Shown: one piece after another, positions 9,316 through 17,687 of the stretch | How positions within the stretch are numbered: the stretch's first letter is position 1 | Layout: each line of letters opens with the position of its first letter | Assembly (NCBI RefSeq): GCF_000718985.1 | Contig: NZ_JODL01000016.1 | Span: 62,001 to 126,000, forward strand | DNA from: Streptomyces megasporus | Lineage (GTDB): Bacteria > Actinomycetota > Actinomycetes > Streptomycetales > Streptomycetaceae | Length of the DNA: 64,000 nt | Direction: 5' to 3' | Notes under the pieces: model-generated | The model's input: only the letters and a program-made list of their open reading frames with translations | What the model was told of the DNA's origin: nothing | Databases searched by the model: none | Translations under genes and position numbers: made by a program

Positions 9316-10200
9316 TCAGCGCTCGGTGCGCTCCTTCTCGTCCGCCGCGCCGCCGGCGCCCACCAGCCCGCGGGCGCCGCCCGAGGCGGCCAGACGCGGC
9401 GCGAAGTGCCTCATCTCGCGTTGCCCCACCCGGCCGATGATGCCCGGCAGGTATCCGCGGATCGCCTGCATGCCGCGCAGCCACCCCTGCCCGTAGACGT
9501 GGAACGAGCGGCGTTCGATCCCCGCGACGATCCGGTCCACGGCCGGGCCCAGCGGATAGGTCCGGTTGGTCGGCCAGGGCAGCCGGCCGCGCAGCTCGCG
9601 CAGCACCTCGTCCTGGTCCGCGCCGCGCACCATGTCGGTGTCGGTCCAGCTCAGGTAGCCCACGCCGACCCGCACCCCCTGGTAGCCGACCTCCGCGCGG
9701 ATGCTGTGCGCGAAGGCCTCCACCCCCGACTTGGAGGCGCAGTACGCGCTCATCATCGGGGCGGGGGTGAGCGCGGCGAGCGAGGCGATCTGGAGCAGGT
9801 AGCCCCGCGACTCGACGAGGGCCGGCAGGAAGGCGCGGGCGGTGGTGGCGCTGCCGAGCAGGTTGACCTCGATCACCCGGCGCCAGGCGGTCTCGTCGGA
9901 GTCCGTGAACGGGCCGCCGGTGGCCACACCGGCGTTGGCGACGACGACGTCCACCGTGCCGAAGCGCTCCCTCACCTCCCGCGCGACCCGCGCCATCCCC
10001 GCGTGGTCGGTGACGTCGGCGTGCCAGTGCGCGGAGTCCGTCGGCAGCGTCCGGGCGACCTTCTCCAGCTCCTCCGGCTCCAGGCCGACCAGCGCGAGCC
10101 GCGCGCCGCGCGCCGCGAGCTTGCGGGCGAGCAGCTCGCCCACGCCGCGGGCGGCACCCGTCACCACGACCACCTGTCCCTGCAGGCTCCTGCGTCCCAT
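9316..10200 (-). CDS. Short-chain dehydrogenase/reductase (SDR)
   Basis: This 294-residue NAD(P)-dependent oxidoreductase has the cofactor motif TGAARGVG near the N-terminus, the NAG motif (VVVANAGVA), and the active-site Ser-Tyr-Lys set (IASLAALTPAPMMSAYCASK). The C-terminal tail of about 60 residues is longer than in minimal SDRs. It is the third gene of a minus-strand operon: monooxygenase, alpha/beta hydrolase, SDR. Its ATG follows the hydrolase stop with no gap. The order FMO-hydrolase-SDR resembles the mymA-lipR-Rv3085 part of the mycobacterial mymA operon, which suggests oxidation of a ketone or lipid-like substrate; the real substrate is unknown. Confidence 0.9.
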   Translation of the reverse strand: MGRRSLQGQVVVVTGAARGVGELLARKLAARGARLALVGLEPEELEKVARTLPTDSAHWHADVTDHAGMARVAREVRERFGTVDVVVANAGVATGGPFTDSDETAWRRVIEVNLLGSATTARAFLPALVESRGYLLQIASLAALTPAPMMSAYCASKSGVEAFAHSIRAEVGYQGVRVGVGYLSWTDTDMVRGADQDEVLRELRGRLPWPTNRTYPLGPAVDRIVAGIERRSFHVYGQGWLRGMQAIRGYLPGIIGRVGQREMRHFAPRLAASGGARGLVGAGGAADEKERTER

Positions 10201-11163
10201 CTACGACATCTCCTTCTCGGCGGGCGGTGCGGACGAGGGCACGTCCTCGGCCAGGTGGTCGCGCACCAGGGCGGCCACGGCGTCGGCGATGGTCTTCGGC
10301 GCCTCGATGGGGGTCATGTGTCCGAGGCCGGGCAGCTCGGTGAGGCCGACGCAGTCGGGCAGCGCCTCGGCCAGACGGCGGGCGTGCACCGGCGGGGTGA
10401 GGCGGTCCTTCTCCCCGGCCACGACGGCGGTGGGCAGGTCCAGGGCGGCCAGGCCGGCGTCCAGGTCCAGCACCGCCAGGACGTTCCGCGCCCAGGAGGC
10501 GCGCACCGTGCGCGGGCAGGCGTGGACTATGCGGGCGCACGCCTCCATCTGCGCGCGGTCGGCGGCGGGCCCCATCGTCGCGTACCGCAGGACGCGCATG
10601 CCCAGCGGTGTCACGGGGCCCAGCGGCAGGGCGGAGCCGAGGATCGCCTTCTGGACGCGGTAGCGCAGTCTTCCGGCGCTCAGCGGCGCCACCGTGGACT
10701 CGTGTAGCAGCCGGGAGCTGCCGGTGTTGCACAGCAGCGCGGCGGCGGCGTGTTCGCGCAACTGCGGACGTCCGGCGGCGGCCATGATCGTCATGCCGCC
10801 CATGGAGTGCCCGACGACGACCGCCCGGGACCCTACGGCCTCCAGTACCGCGCACAGGTCGTCGGCGAGGGCGGTGGTGGTGTGTCCGCCGGGGCCGGCT
10901 GCCGGGGAGCGGCCGTGGCCGCGCTGGTCGTAGGCGATCACCCGGTGGTCGTCGGCCAGGTGCCGGATCACCGGGGCCCAGAAGGCGGTCGAGCAGGTCC
11001 AGCCGTGTGCCAGGACGACGGTGGGTCCGTCCTCGCGCCCGTGCTCCTCAACGTGGAGTTCGGAGCCGTCGGCGGAGGTCACGGTGAACTCGCGGCGGGC
11101 GGGCGAGGGGGCGTAGGGCCCCGAGACGACGTGTCCGGGTCGGGCCGGTCGGGGCGCGCTCAT
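10201..11163 (-). CDS. Alpha/beta-fold hydrolase
   Basis: A 320-residue hydrolase with the oxyanion-loop HGW motif (VVLAHGWTCSTAFW), the nucleophile elbow GHSMGG, the acid residue in AGEKDRLTPP and the catalytic His in LPGLGHMTP. It is likely an esterase or lipase. The ATG at 11163 overlaps the stop of the upstream monooxygenase (ATGA), so the two are translationally coupled. A Baeyer-Villiger monooxygenase followed by an esterase is a common pair: the first makes an ester or lactone, the second opens it. That functional link is inferred from gene order. The frame is open far upstream, but that part is a shadow of the monooxygenase. Confidence 0.9.
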   Translation of the reverse strand: MSAPRPARPGHVVSGPYAPSPARREFTVTSADGSELHVEEHGREDGPTVVLAHGWTCSTAFWAPVIRHLADDHRVIAYDQRGHGRSPAAGPGGHTTTALADDLCAVLEAVGSRAVVVGHSMGGMTIMAAAGRPQLREHAAAALLCNTGSSRLLHESTVAPLSAGRLRYRVQKAILGSALPLGPVTPLGMRVLRYATMGPAADRAQMEACARIVHACPRTVRASWARNVLAVLDLDAGLAALDLPTAVVAGEKDRLTPPVHARRLAEALPDCVGLTELPGLGHMTPIEAPKTIADAVAALVRDHLAEDVPSSAPPAEKEMS

Positions 11164-12689
11164 CGGGCCGCCTCCACGGTGTCCGCACTCCGCCGATCGG
11201 CGGGGGCCGGTGCGCGCAGCACCCGATACTCGGCGAGGTCCACCTGCCTGGTCACCCTGCGGAACTCGCCGGTGGTGCCCGGCCAGACGGTGGTGTTGCG
11301 GCCGTTCGCGTCCAGGTACCAGCTCTCGCAGCCGCCGGTGGTCCACACCGTGCGCCTCATGCGCTCCTGGATGCGGGTGTTCCAGGAGCGGACCGCCTCG
11401 GGGCGGGCGTCGAGCGCGGCCCGACCGGTGCCGGCGGTGGTGAGCGTGTCGAGCTGCCTCAGGTAGTCGATCATGTAGTTGAGCTGGGCCTCGATGATGA
11501 GGATCATCGAGCTGTTGCCGAGGCCGGTGTTGGGCCCGATGATCATCATGAAGTTGGGGAAGCCCGCGATGGTGGAGCCGCGCAGGGCCTCCATCCCGTC
11601 CTTCCAGGTCTCGGCCAGCGTCGTGCCGTCGGCGCCCTTGATCCGGTGGGCGATCGGGACGTCGGTGACGTGGAAGCCGGTGCCGAAGATCACCGCGTCC
11701 ACCTCGGCCTCGGTGCCGTCGGCGGCCACCAGGGTGTTGCCGCGGACCTCCCGCAGACCGGAGGCGACGACGTCCACGTTGGGCCGGGTCAGCGCCGGAT
11801 AGTAGGTGTTGGACAGCAGGATGCGCTTGCAGCCGATGCGGTAGTCCGGGGTGAGCTTGGCGCGCAGCGCCGGATCCTTGACGACCCTGGTCATGTGGTA
11901 CTTGGCCAGCTTCTCCACCAGGCGCATCTGGGCGGGGTGCTTGGTGAAGGCGCCGACCTGGAACTCGCGGATGAGCCAGAGCATCTGACGGCGCAGGGCG
12001 CGGGTGGGGGGCACCGCGGTGTGCAGCCGGCGCTCGAAGCCGCTGATCTCCCGGTCCATGCGCGGCATGACCCACGCCGGGGTGCGCTGGAAGACGGTGA
12101 GCTTCCCGACAAGCGGCTGGATCGCCGGGATGATCTGGATGGCGGAGGCGCCGGTGCCGATCACGGCGACGCGCTTGCCGCGCAGGTCGTAGTCGTGGTC
12201 CCACTGGGCGGAGTGGAAGACCTTGCCGGTGAAGCCGTCCAGGCCAGGGATGTCGGGGATCTTGGGGTCGGAGAGCGGGCCGGTGGCGGAGACGACCATG
12301 TCGGCGGTCAGCGTGCCGCTGCCGGTCTCGATCTCCCAGCGCAGTTCCTCGGCGTCCCAGCGGGCCTGGAGCACCTCGGAGTCGAGGCGGATGTGGGGGC
12401 GCAGGCCGAAGGTGTCGGCGACCCGTTCCAGGTAGGCGCGGATGTGCTCCTGTCCGGAGAAGTTCCGCGGCCAGTCGGGGTTGGGCGCGAAGGAGAACGA
12501 GTACAGGTGGGAGGGGACGTCGCAGGCGCACCCGGGGTAGCTGTTGTCGCGCCAGGTGCCGCCCACGGAGTCGCGGCGTTCCAGCACCACGAAGTCCGTG
12601 ATGCCCGCGCGGCGCAGTCGTACGGCGGCGCCCAGGCCGCCGAATCCCGATCCGATCACCGCCACCCGTACGTGCTCGTGTTCGGCCAT
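11160..12689 (-). CDS. Flavin-containing Baeyer-Villiger-type monooxygenase
   Basis: This 509-residue enzyme is predicted to use FAD and NADPH to insert oxygen next to a ketone. It has two Rossmann motifs, VIGSGFGGLG (residues 11-20) and VIGTG (176-180). Between them is the exact Baeyer-Villiger fingerprint FxGxxxHxxxW[PD], seen as FTGKVFHSAQWD (153-164). I prefer the ATG at 12689 because GGGAGG lies 4 nt upstream; another ATG at 12716 is possible and would add nine residues. It leads the three-gene operon with an esterase and an SDR and is divergent from a MerR-type regulator. An 18-bp-arm palindrome lies just upstream. Confidence 0.92.
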   Translation of the reverse strand: MAEHEHVRVAVIGSGFGGLGAAVRLRRAGITDFVVLERRDSVGGTWRDNSYPGCACDVPSHLYSFSFAPNPDWPRNFSGQEHIRAYLERVADTFGLRPHIRLDSEVLQARWDAEELRWEIETGSGTLTADMVVSATGPLSDPKIPDIPGLDGFTGKVFHSAQWDHDYDLRGKRVAVIGTGASAIQIIPAIQPLVGKLTVFQRTPAWVMPRMDREISGFERRLHTAVPPTRALRRQMLWLIREFQVGAFTKHPAQMRLVEKLAKYHMTRVVKDPALRAKLTPDYRIGCKRILLSNTYYPALTRPNVDVVASGLREVRGNTLVAADGTEAEVDAVIFGTGFHVTDVPIAHRIKGADGTTLAETWKDGMEALRGSTIAGFPNFMMIIGPNTGLGNSSMILIIEAQLNYMIDYLRQLDTLTTAGTGRAALDARPEAVRSWNTRIQERMRRTVWTTGGCESWYLDANGRNTTVWPGTTGEFRRVTRQVDLAEYRVLRAPAPADRRSADTVEAAR

Positions 12690-12720
12690 GCCGCCTCCCG
12701 CTGCGTTCGAGCTCATGGAA

Positions 12721-12776
12721 CATGCCAGTAATCACTGGCATGGTGGGAGGGTAAGCCAGGAGCGTACTGATCGGTA
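12721..12776. promoter_or_regulatory. Operator-like palindromes between the BVMO operon and the MerR gene
   Basis: A perfect inverted repeat with 9-bp arms, CATGCCAGT (12721-12729) and ACTGGCATG (12734-12742), has a 4-nt spacer. A second, shorter dyad, TACTGATCGGTA, lies at 12765-12776. Both sit upstream of the monooxygenase operon and about 85-120 nt before the divergent regulator start. They are good candidates for the binding site of that regulator or of a distant TetR-type one. Confidence 0.55.
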
Positions 12777-12859
12777 GGGGGCGGAACCAGGAAAGTTACC
12801 GGCGGTCGCACCCCGCTCGAACGGCCCGCGAACCGCCCGCCCCACATAGGCTTCCGGAT

Positions 12860-13750
12860 GTGGCGGATCCAGCACGAGACCCAGCACGAGACCCGGTACG
12901 AGACCGGGAACCGGCCGACGACGGAGCGCCGGCCCCGGTCGAGTACCGCACGGCCGAACTCGCCGAGGCGGCGGGCATCACCGTGCGGACCCTGCGCTTC
13001 TACCGCGAGCGCAAGCTCCTCCCGCCGCCGCGCCGCGAGGGCCGGATCGCCTGGTACAGCGAGCACCACCTCGCCCGGCTGCGGACGATCTCCGCGCTGC
13101 TGGCCCGCGGCCACACCCTCGGCGGCATCGCCGACCTGATCGACGCCTTCGAAAAAGGCCGGGACAGCGGGCGGACCGCCGAACTCCTCGGCTTGGAGAG
13201 CACGTTGGTCTCCCCCTGGTCGGAGGAGACCCCCGTCCGCCTCACCCCCGAGGACCTGGCCGAGCAGTTCTCCGGCGAGGTCACCTCCGAGAACCTCGCC
13301 GCCGCCCTGGACCTGGGCTACGTCGCCGTCGACGGCGACGAGGTGGTCCACGTCAGCCGCCGGCTGCTCGACGCGTCCACCGCGCTGGTGCGCGAGGGCA
13401 TACCCCTGGCCGCGGTGCTGGACGCCGGGCGCGTGGTGCGCGAACACGCCGACGCCATCGCCGACCTGTTCACCACCCTCGTCCGCACCCATCTGTTCGC
13501 GGACGTCGACGAACTCTCCCCCGCCGACCTCCGGCGCCTCGACGAGGTGATGGACCGGCTGCGCCCGCTGTCCAAACAGGTCGTCGACGCCGAGTTGGCA
13601 CTGGCCATGGACCGCCGCGTCCGCGCCGAGTTGGAGTCGTGGTCCCGCGCGGACACCGACCCCGAGGCCGAACGGGAGTCCGGGCGGCGGGAGACGGGCG
13701 AGGGGCTTGGCGAAACCCCGCGCCGCCCCACCACCCCGTCGCCACGGTGA
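12860..13750 (+). CDS. MerR-family transcriptional regulator
   Basis: This 296-residue regulator has a MerR winged-helix domain at about residues 29-100 (YRTAELAEAAGITVRTLRFYRERKLLPPP ... YSEHHLARLRTI). A long effector or dimerisation part follows, without the Cys pattern of metal-sensing MerR proteins, so an organic ligand is more likely. The first 28 residues encode a short DPARDP-type repeat and may be untranslated in part. The GTG at 12860 has only a weak ribosome binding site. The gene is divergent from the monooxygenase operon, with operator-like dyads in between, so control of that operon is the obvious inference. Confidence 0.85.
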   Translation: MADPARDPARDPVRDREPADDGAPAPVEYRTAELAEAAGITVRTLRFYRERKLLPPPRREGRIAWYSEHHLARLRTISALLARGHTLGGIADLIDAFEKGRDSGRTAELLGLESTLVSPWSEETPVRLTPEDLAEQFSGEVTSENLAAALDLGYVAVDGDEVVHVSRRLLDASTALVREGIPLAAVLDAGRVVREHADAIADLFTTLVRTHLFADVDELSPADLRRLDEVMDRLRPLSKQVVDAELALAMDRRVRAELESWSRADTDPEAERESGRRETGEGLGETPRRPTTPSPR

Positions 13751-13989
13751 CCGCGCACCCGTGTCGACGCCCCGCCCTCGACGCGACCGCCCCCTTCCCG
13801 ACGCGCCGTGTCCCCTGGCCCGCCGGTCATACGGCGCCGACAGCGGGACGTTCCACGCCGGTTGGCGCACCGGGAGGAAAAGGGAGGGAGCCCGCACCCT
13901 CACGAGTGAATTACGACGTTTCGCATTGACGTGACCGCCGTAGGCGCGCGGTATGCCGTACGCCGGCGCCCGAACCGGCTCCACCACGC

Positions 13990-15198
13990 ATGTCCGGCCG
14001 GTCTCGTGGCACGGGTACTCGCATGCCCCACACACCTTCCGCGTCCCCGCGCGCCCGGACCCCCTCGCCGTGGCAGGCCGTACGGGCGGAGGCGGTCTGG
14101 ATCGCCCGGGCCGCGCGCCGCGCCTGGCGGGAACCGGGCCGCGAGCGCGACCTGGCCGTCCAGTCCGGCAAGGCCGCGCTCGCCGCCGTCCTCGCCTGGC
14201 TCGCCGCGTCCTGGCTGCTGCCGGACGCGTTCGCCCTGATGGCGCCGTGGGTGGCCGTGGTCCTGGTGCAGGCGACCGTCTACCGCTCGGTGCGGCAGGG
14301 CCTCCACCAGACGCTGGCGATCACCACGGGCACCGTGCTCGCCGCGGCCCTGGTCATCCCCTTCGGGCACCCCCTGCTGACGATGCTCGTCGTCCTGCCC
14401 GTCACCACCCTGCTGGGCAACTGGCCGCGCTTCGGCGACCAGGGCATCTACACCTCCACCGCCGCCCTGTTCACCCTGGTGCCGGGCGAGGCCACACTCG
14501 ACTCCACCGTCTCCCGCATCCTGGCGACGCTGCTCGGCACGGCCATCGGCATCGCCGTCAACGCGCTGATCCTGCCGCCCGTCTACCTGCGCAGCACCCA
14601 CAAGGCGGTGGACGACGTGGTCCGCGAGGCCCGGGAGATCGTCGCGGAGATCGCCGACGGCCTGGACGAGCCCTGGGAGTACGACCGCGTCCGCGGCTGG
14701 TACGAGCGGGCCCACCGCCTCCCCAGGGCGATCCGCGGCGTGCACGCGGCGCTCGGCTGGAGCCGCGAGAGCCTGCGGCTCAACCCCGACCGCCGACGCC
14801 GCGCCGAGCTGGCGCGGCTGGACGCGGCGTACGACGAGACCCTGACCACCCTGGAGAACATCGCCAGCCGGCTCATCGGACTGACCTACACCCTGGTGGA
14901 GGCCGCCGCCGACGAGGTCCCCCGCCCCAGCCACGCCGTCACCCGCCCGTACGCCGGTTTCCTCCACCAGGTCGCCGGCGCCCTGGAGGCCTACGGCCGC
15001 GTGGTCACCGGCGACGCCCCCGAGACGGCCCGGACGGAACTGCGCGAGGCCGTCGACGAGGCCCGCGCCACCCAGGACCGGCTCCGCGCCGAACTCCCCC
15101 GGCACGCCGGCGCCGACCCGGGGCGCATGGCGGTGTTCGGCACGCTCCTGGCCGAGGCCCGCAGGCTGACCGGCTCGCTGACGGTGCGGGAGGACTGA
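13990..15198 (+). CDS. FUSC-family / aromatic-acid-exporter-like membrane protein
   Basis: This 402-residue membrane protein has a cluster of hydrophobic segments between residues 60 and 195 (AALAAVLAWLAASWLLP, MAPWVAVVLVQATVY, TLAITTGTVLAAALVIP, ILATLLGTAIGIAVNALILPP). A long cytoplasmic helical domain follows. This half-FUSC layout is seen in putative efflux or aromatic-acid exporter proteins. Several in-frame starts exist (13990, 14023); neither has a good ribosome binding site. The 239 nt upstream carry a TTGACG box at 13925 but no clear -10. The gene ends 8 nt from convergent exonuclease III with no visible terminator. Transport substrate unknown. Confidence 0.8.
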   Translation: MSGRSRGTGTRMPHTPSASPRARTPSPWQAVRAEAVWIARAARRAWREPGRERDLAVQSGKAALAAVLAWLAASWLLPDAFALMAPWVAVVLVQATVYRSVRQGLHQTLAITTGTVLAAALVIPFGHPLLTMLVVLPVTTLLGNWPRFGDQGIYTSTAALFTLVPGEATLDSTVSRILATLLGTAIGIAVNALILPPVYLRSTHKAVDDVVREAREIVAEIADGLDEPWEYDRVRGWYERAHRLPRAIRGVHAALGWSRESLRLNPDRRRRAELARLDAAYDETLTTLENIASRLIGLTYTLVEAAADEVPRPSHAVTRPYAGFLHQVAGALEAYGRVVTGDAPETARTELREAVDEARATQDRLRAELPRHAGADPGRMAVFGTLLAEARRLTGSLTVRED

Positions 15199-15206
15199 CG
15201 CGGCGC

Positions 15207-16013
15207 CTACCCCGCCCGGGGCCCGTAGACGACCGTGACGGGCGCGTGGTCGCTCCACCGCAGCTCGTGGCTCGCGGCCCGCTCCACGTGTGCCTTCACC
15301 GCCCGCCGCGCCAACGGCTCGGTGGACACGTGGTAGTCGATGCGCCACCCCGCGTCGTTGTCGAAGGCCCGGCCCCGGTAGGACCACCAACTGTACGGGC
15401 CCTCCCGGTCCGGGTGGAGACGGCGGACGACGTCGACGTAGCCCGCCTCGTCGAAGACCCGGCCGAGCCAGGCGCGCTCCTCGGGCAGGAAGCCGGAGTT
15501 CTTCCGGTTGGCCCGCCAGTTCTTCAGGTCCGCTTCCCGGTGGGCGATGTTCCAGTCGCCGCAGACCAGGACCTCGCGTCCGTCGGCGGCGGCACGCTCG
15601 CGCAGCTCGGCGAGGTAGGGCAGGAACGCCGCCATGAAGCGCTCCTTCTCCTCCTGCCGCTCGGTGCCGACCTCGCCCGAGGGGAGGTAGAGGCTGGCGA
15701 CGGTCAGCCCCGGAAGGTCGACCTCCAGGTAGCGGCCGGAGTCCGTGAACTCGGTCACGCCGAACCCCACCTGCACCCGCTCCGGCGCACGCCGGGTGAG
15801 AACCGCCACACCCGCGCGCCCTCGGGCGGAGGAGGGGGCGTACACCGCGTGCCAGCCCTCCGGTTCGCGGACCTCGGCCGGGATTTGGTCCGGTTCGGCG
15901 CGCACTTCCTGGAGGCACACCACGTCCGCGTCGGTCGAGGCCAGCCACTCGGTGTAGCCCTTCCTCGCCGCCGCCCGCAATCCGTTCACATTGACCGTGG
16001 AGATCGTCAGCAC
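15207..16013 (-). CDS. xth: Exodeoxyribonuclease III
   Basis: This 268-residue EEP-family nuclease removes 3' blocking groups and cleaves abasic sites in base-excision repair. Family motifs are clear: TVNVNGLRAAARKG at the N-terminus, the catalytic Glu in VVCLQEVRAE, GDWNIAH, and the C-terminal RWSDHAPVTVVYG with the catalytic Asp-His. The start is GTG at 16013. A -10-like TAAGGT (minus strand, 16025-16020) ends 6 nt before this GTG, so the mRNA is probably leaderless. Only 22 nt separate it from the divergent GNAT gene. Confidence 0.95.
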   Translation of the reverse strand: MLTISTVNVNGLRAAARKGYTEWLASTDADVVCLQEVRAEPDQIPAEVREPEGWHAVYAPSSARGRAGVAVLTRRAPERVQVGFGVTEFTDSGRYLEVDLPGLTVASLYLPSGEVGTERQEEKERFMAAFLPYLAELRERAAADGREVLVCGDWNIAHREADLKNWRANRKNSGFLPEERAWLGRVFDEAGYVDVVRRLHPDREGPYSWWSYRGRAFDNDAGWRIDYHVSTEPLARRAVKAHVERAASHELRWSDHAPVTVVYGPRAG

Positions 16014-16019
16014 CCAGGC

Positions 16020-16029
16020 ACCTTACGAT
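16020..16029. promoter_or_regulatory. Overlapping back-to-back -10 boxes for xth and the GNAT gene
   Basis: In ACCTTACGAT, the minus strand reads TAAGGT (16025-16020) and the plus strand reads TACGAT (16024-16029). Each ends 6 nt before a start codon (GTG 16013, ATG 16036). The two predicted promoters share two base pairs and both transcripts would be leaderless. The -35 regions must lie inside the opposing coding sequences. Confidence 0.55.
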
Positions 16030-16035
16030 GCGGGC

Positions 16036-16515
16036 ATGCGCATCGTGCCCACCCCCTTCGACCATCCCGACGCCGTGAAGCTCAACGACCTGGTGCAGCA
16101 GGAGTACGCCGAACGGTACGGGGGAGAGGGCGATGCCACGCCGCTGGACCCGGTGATGTTCCAGCCGCCGAACGGCCTGTTCCTCATCGTCTACGACGAG
16201 CGGGACCGCCCCGTCGCCACCGGCGGCTGGCGGGCGATGGACGAGGACGAGGAGAACTACCGGGACGGCGACGCCGAACTGAAGCGGATGTTCGTGGTCC
16301 GCGAGGCCCGGCGGCAGGGCCTGTCCCGCCGCGTGCTGGCCCTGCTGGAGGAGGACGCCCGGCAGGCCGGCCGGATTCGGATGGTGCTGGAGACCGGCAC
16401 CATGCAGCCGGAGGCGATGGCGCTCTACGAGTCGAGCGGCTATGCCCTGACCGAGAAGTTCGGGGTGTACCGCCACGAGCCCAACAGCCGCTGCTACGCC
16501 AAGCCGCTGCGCTGA
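16036..16515 (+). CDS. GNAT-family N-acetyltransferase
   Basis: A 159-residue acetyltransferase with the acetyl-CoA-binding motif A around LKRMFVVREARRQGLSRRVLALLEEDARQAG, where RRQGLSR fits the Q/RxxGxG/A pattern. The C-terminal strand-helix ALYESSGYALTEKFGVYRHE is also typical. The substrate cannot be told. Translation probably starts at ATG 16036 without a leader, because a TACGAT -10 box ends 6 nt before it and no ribosome binding site is present. It is divergent from xth across only 22 nt. Confidence 0.85.
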   Translation: MRIVPTPFDHPDAVKLNDLVQQEYAERYGGEGDATPLDPVMFQPPNGLFLIVYDERDRPVATGGWRAMDEDEENYRDGDAELKRMFVVREARRQGLSRRVLALLEEDARQAGRIRMVLETGTMQPEAMALYESSGYALTEKFGVYRHEPNSRCYAKPLR

Positions 16516-16566
16516 GCCCCGCCTCCCGTGCCGGAGTCGGTCGCCGGATGGCGGCCCGGCCCCCCT

Positions 16567-16597
16567 TTGACCTCAAGCCCGCTTGATGTTCTAGCTT
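16567..16597 (+). promoter_or_regulatory. MerR-type promoter with a SoxR-box-like dyad upstream of the arylamine acetyltransferase
   Basis: The -35 TTGACC (16567-16572) and -10 TAGCTT (16592-16597) are separated by 19 nt, the stretched spacing used by MerR-family activators. Inside lies the dyad CCTCAAG-CCCG-CTTGATG (16571-16588). It matches the E. coli soxS SoxR box (CCTCAAG-N4-CTTGAGG) at 13 of 14 arm positions. An exact 12-bp direct repeat GCGGACCGGTCA (16607-16618 and 16621-16632) follows in the 5' leader. Confidence 0.65.
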
Positions 16598-16655
16598 CGG
16601 TGTTCCGCGGACCGGTCATCGCGGACCGGTCACCGGGAACGGGAGAGGACGCGCC

Positions 16656-17570
16656 ATGACGGAACGCAGCGGCGAGACGGACCGCCGGTGGGACGGCGAC
16701 CTGCTGGATCTGGACGCCTACCTGGCCCGAATCGGCCACACCGGGGAGCTCTCCCCCACCTCGGAGACCCTGCGCGCGCTGCACCGCGCGCACGTCCTGA
16801 CCCTCCCGTTCGAGAACCTGGAGGCCGTCCTGGGGCGGCCGATTCCCCTCGACGTCCCCGCCCTCCAGGACAAGCTCATGCGTCGGACGCGCGGCGGATA
16901 CTGCTTCGAGCACGCCCGGATCTTCGCCGCCGCCCTGGAGCGCCTGGGGTTCGGCGTCACCGGGCTGTCCTCGCGGGTCGGCATGGGCTCGGACCGCGTC
17001 CGGCCCGCCACGCACGCCATGCTGCGGGTGGAGACCGCCGAGACGCCGGACACCGGGCGGGTGTGGATCTGCGACGTCGGCTTCGGCGCCGGCCCGCTGG
17101 AGCCGATCGAGTTCGCCGACGGCGCCGAGACCGTCGACAGCGGCTGGACCTTCCGGCTGGAGCGGCGCACCCACCCCCTGGGGGCGACCCTCGCCGCCGA
17201 GGAGTGGACGCTCCGCGAGCGGCGCGCGGACGGGGACGGCTGGCTCGACCTGCACGTCTTCGCCCCGAACCCGCAGTACACCGTGGACTGGGCGGTGGGC
17301 AACCACTACGTCTCCACCCACCCCCGCTCGCCCTTCGTGCGGCGCCCGTTCGTCCAGCGCACCGGCCCCGACGTCCGCCACGTGCTCGACGGCACCACCT
17401 GGGTGACCACCACCCGCGCGGACGGCTCGCGCCGGGCGCGCGAGGTGGAGCCGCGCGAGGTGCCCGAGGTGCTGGAGGACGTCTTCGGCATCGTGTTGGA
17501 CGCGGAGGACGCCTCGGCGCTCGTCCCGGTGCTGGAGCGTCTTCCCACCGGCTCCGGTCCGGAGGACTGA
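16656..17570 (+). CDS. nat: Arylamine N-acetyltransferase
   Basis: NAT transfers acetyl from acetyl-CoA to arylamines or hydrazines and detoxifies aromatic amines; some relatives form amide bonds in secondary metabolism. The 304-residue protein shows the full catalytic triad: Cys83 in RRTRGGYCFE, His120 in RPATHAMLRVE and Asp140 in WICDVGFGAGP. The N-terminal DLDAYLARIGHTGELSPTSETLRALHRAH is typical of the family. ATG at 16656 is preceded by GGGAGAGGA. The promoter upstream carries a SoxR-box-like dyad with 19-nt spacing, so induction by redox-active compounds is plausible. No biosynthetic cluster surrounds it, so detoxification is the simpler reading. Confidence 0.93.
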   Translation: MTERSGETDRRWDGDLLDLDAYLARIGHTGELSPTSETLRALHRAHVLTLPFENLEAVLGRPIPLDVPALQDKLMRRTRGGYCFEHARIFAAALERLGFGVTGLSSRVGMGSDRVRPATHAMLRVETAETPDTGRVWICDVGFGAGPLEPIEFADGAETVDSGWTFRLERRTHPLGATLAAEEWTLRERRADGDGWLDLHVFAPNPQYTVDWAVGNHYVSTHPRSPFVRRPFVQRTGPDVRHVLDGTTWVTTTRADGSRRAREVEPREVPEVLEDVFGIVLDAEDASALVPVLERLPTGSGPED

Positions 17571-17687
17571 CGGGTACCGTCGCCCCTCGCGTCCCGCCGA
17601 TCGGCGCCGTTCGTGCCGTTCGGCGTCGGGTGCCGCCCGGTGTTATTCGGTGTCGCCGCCCCTCCCCCGGCACTACCGTCCCCGGTC

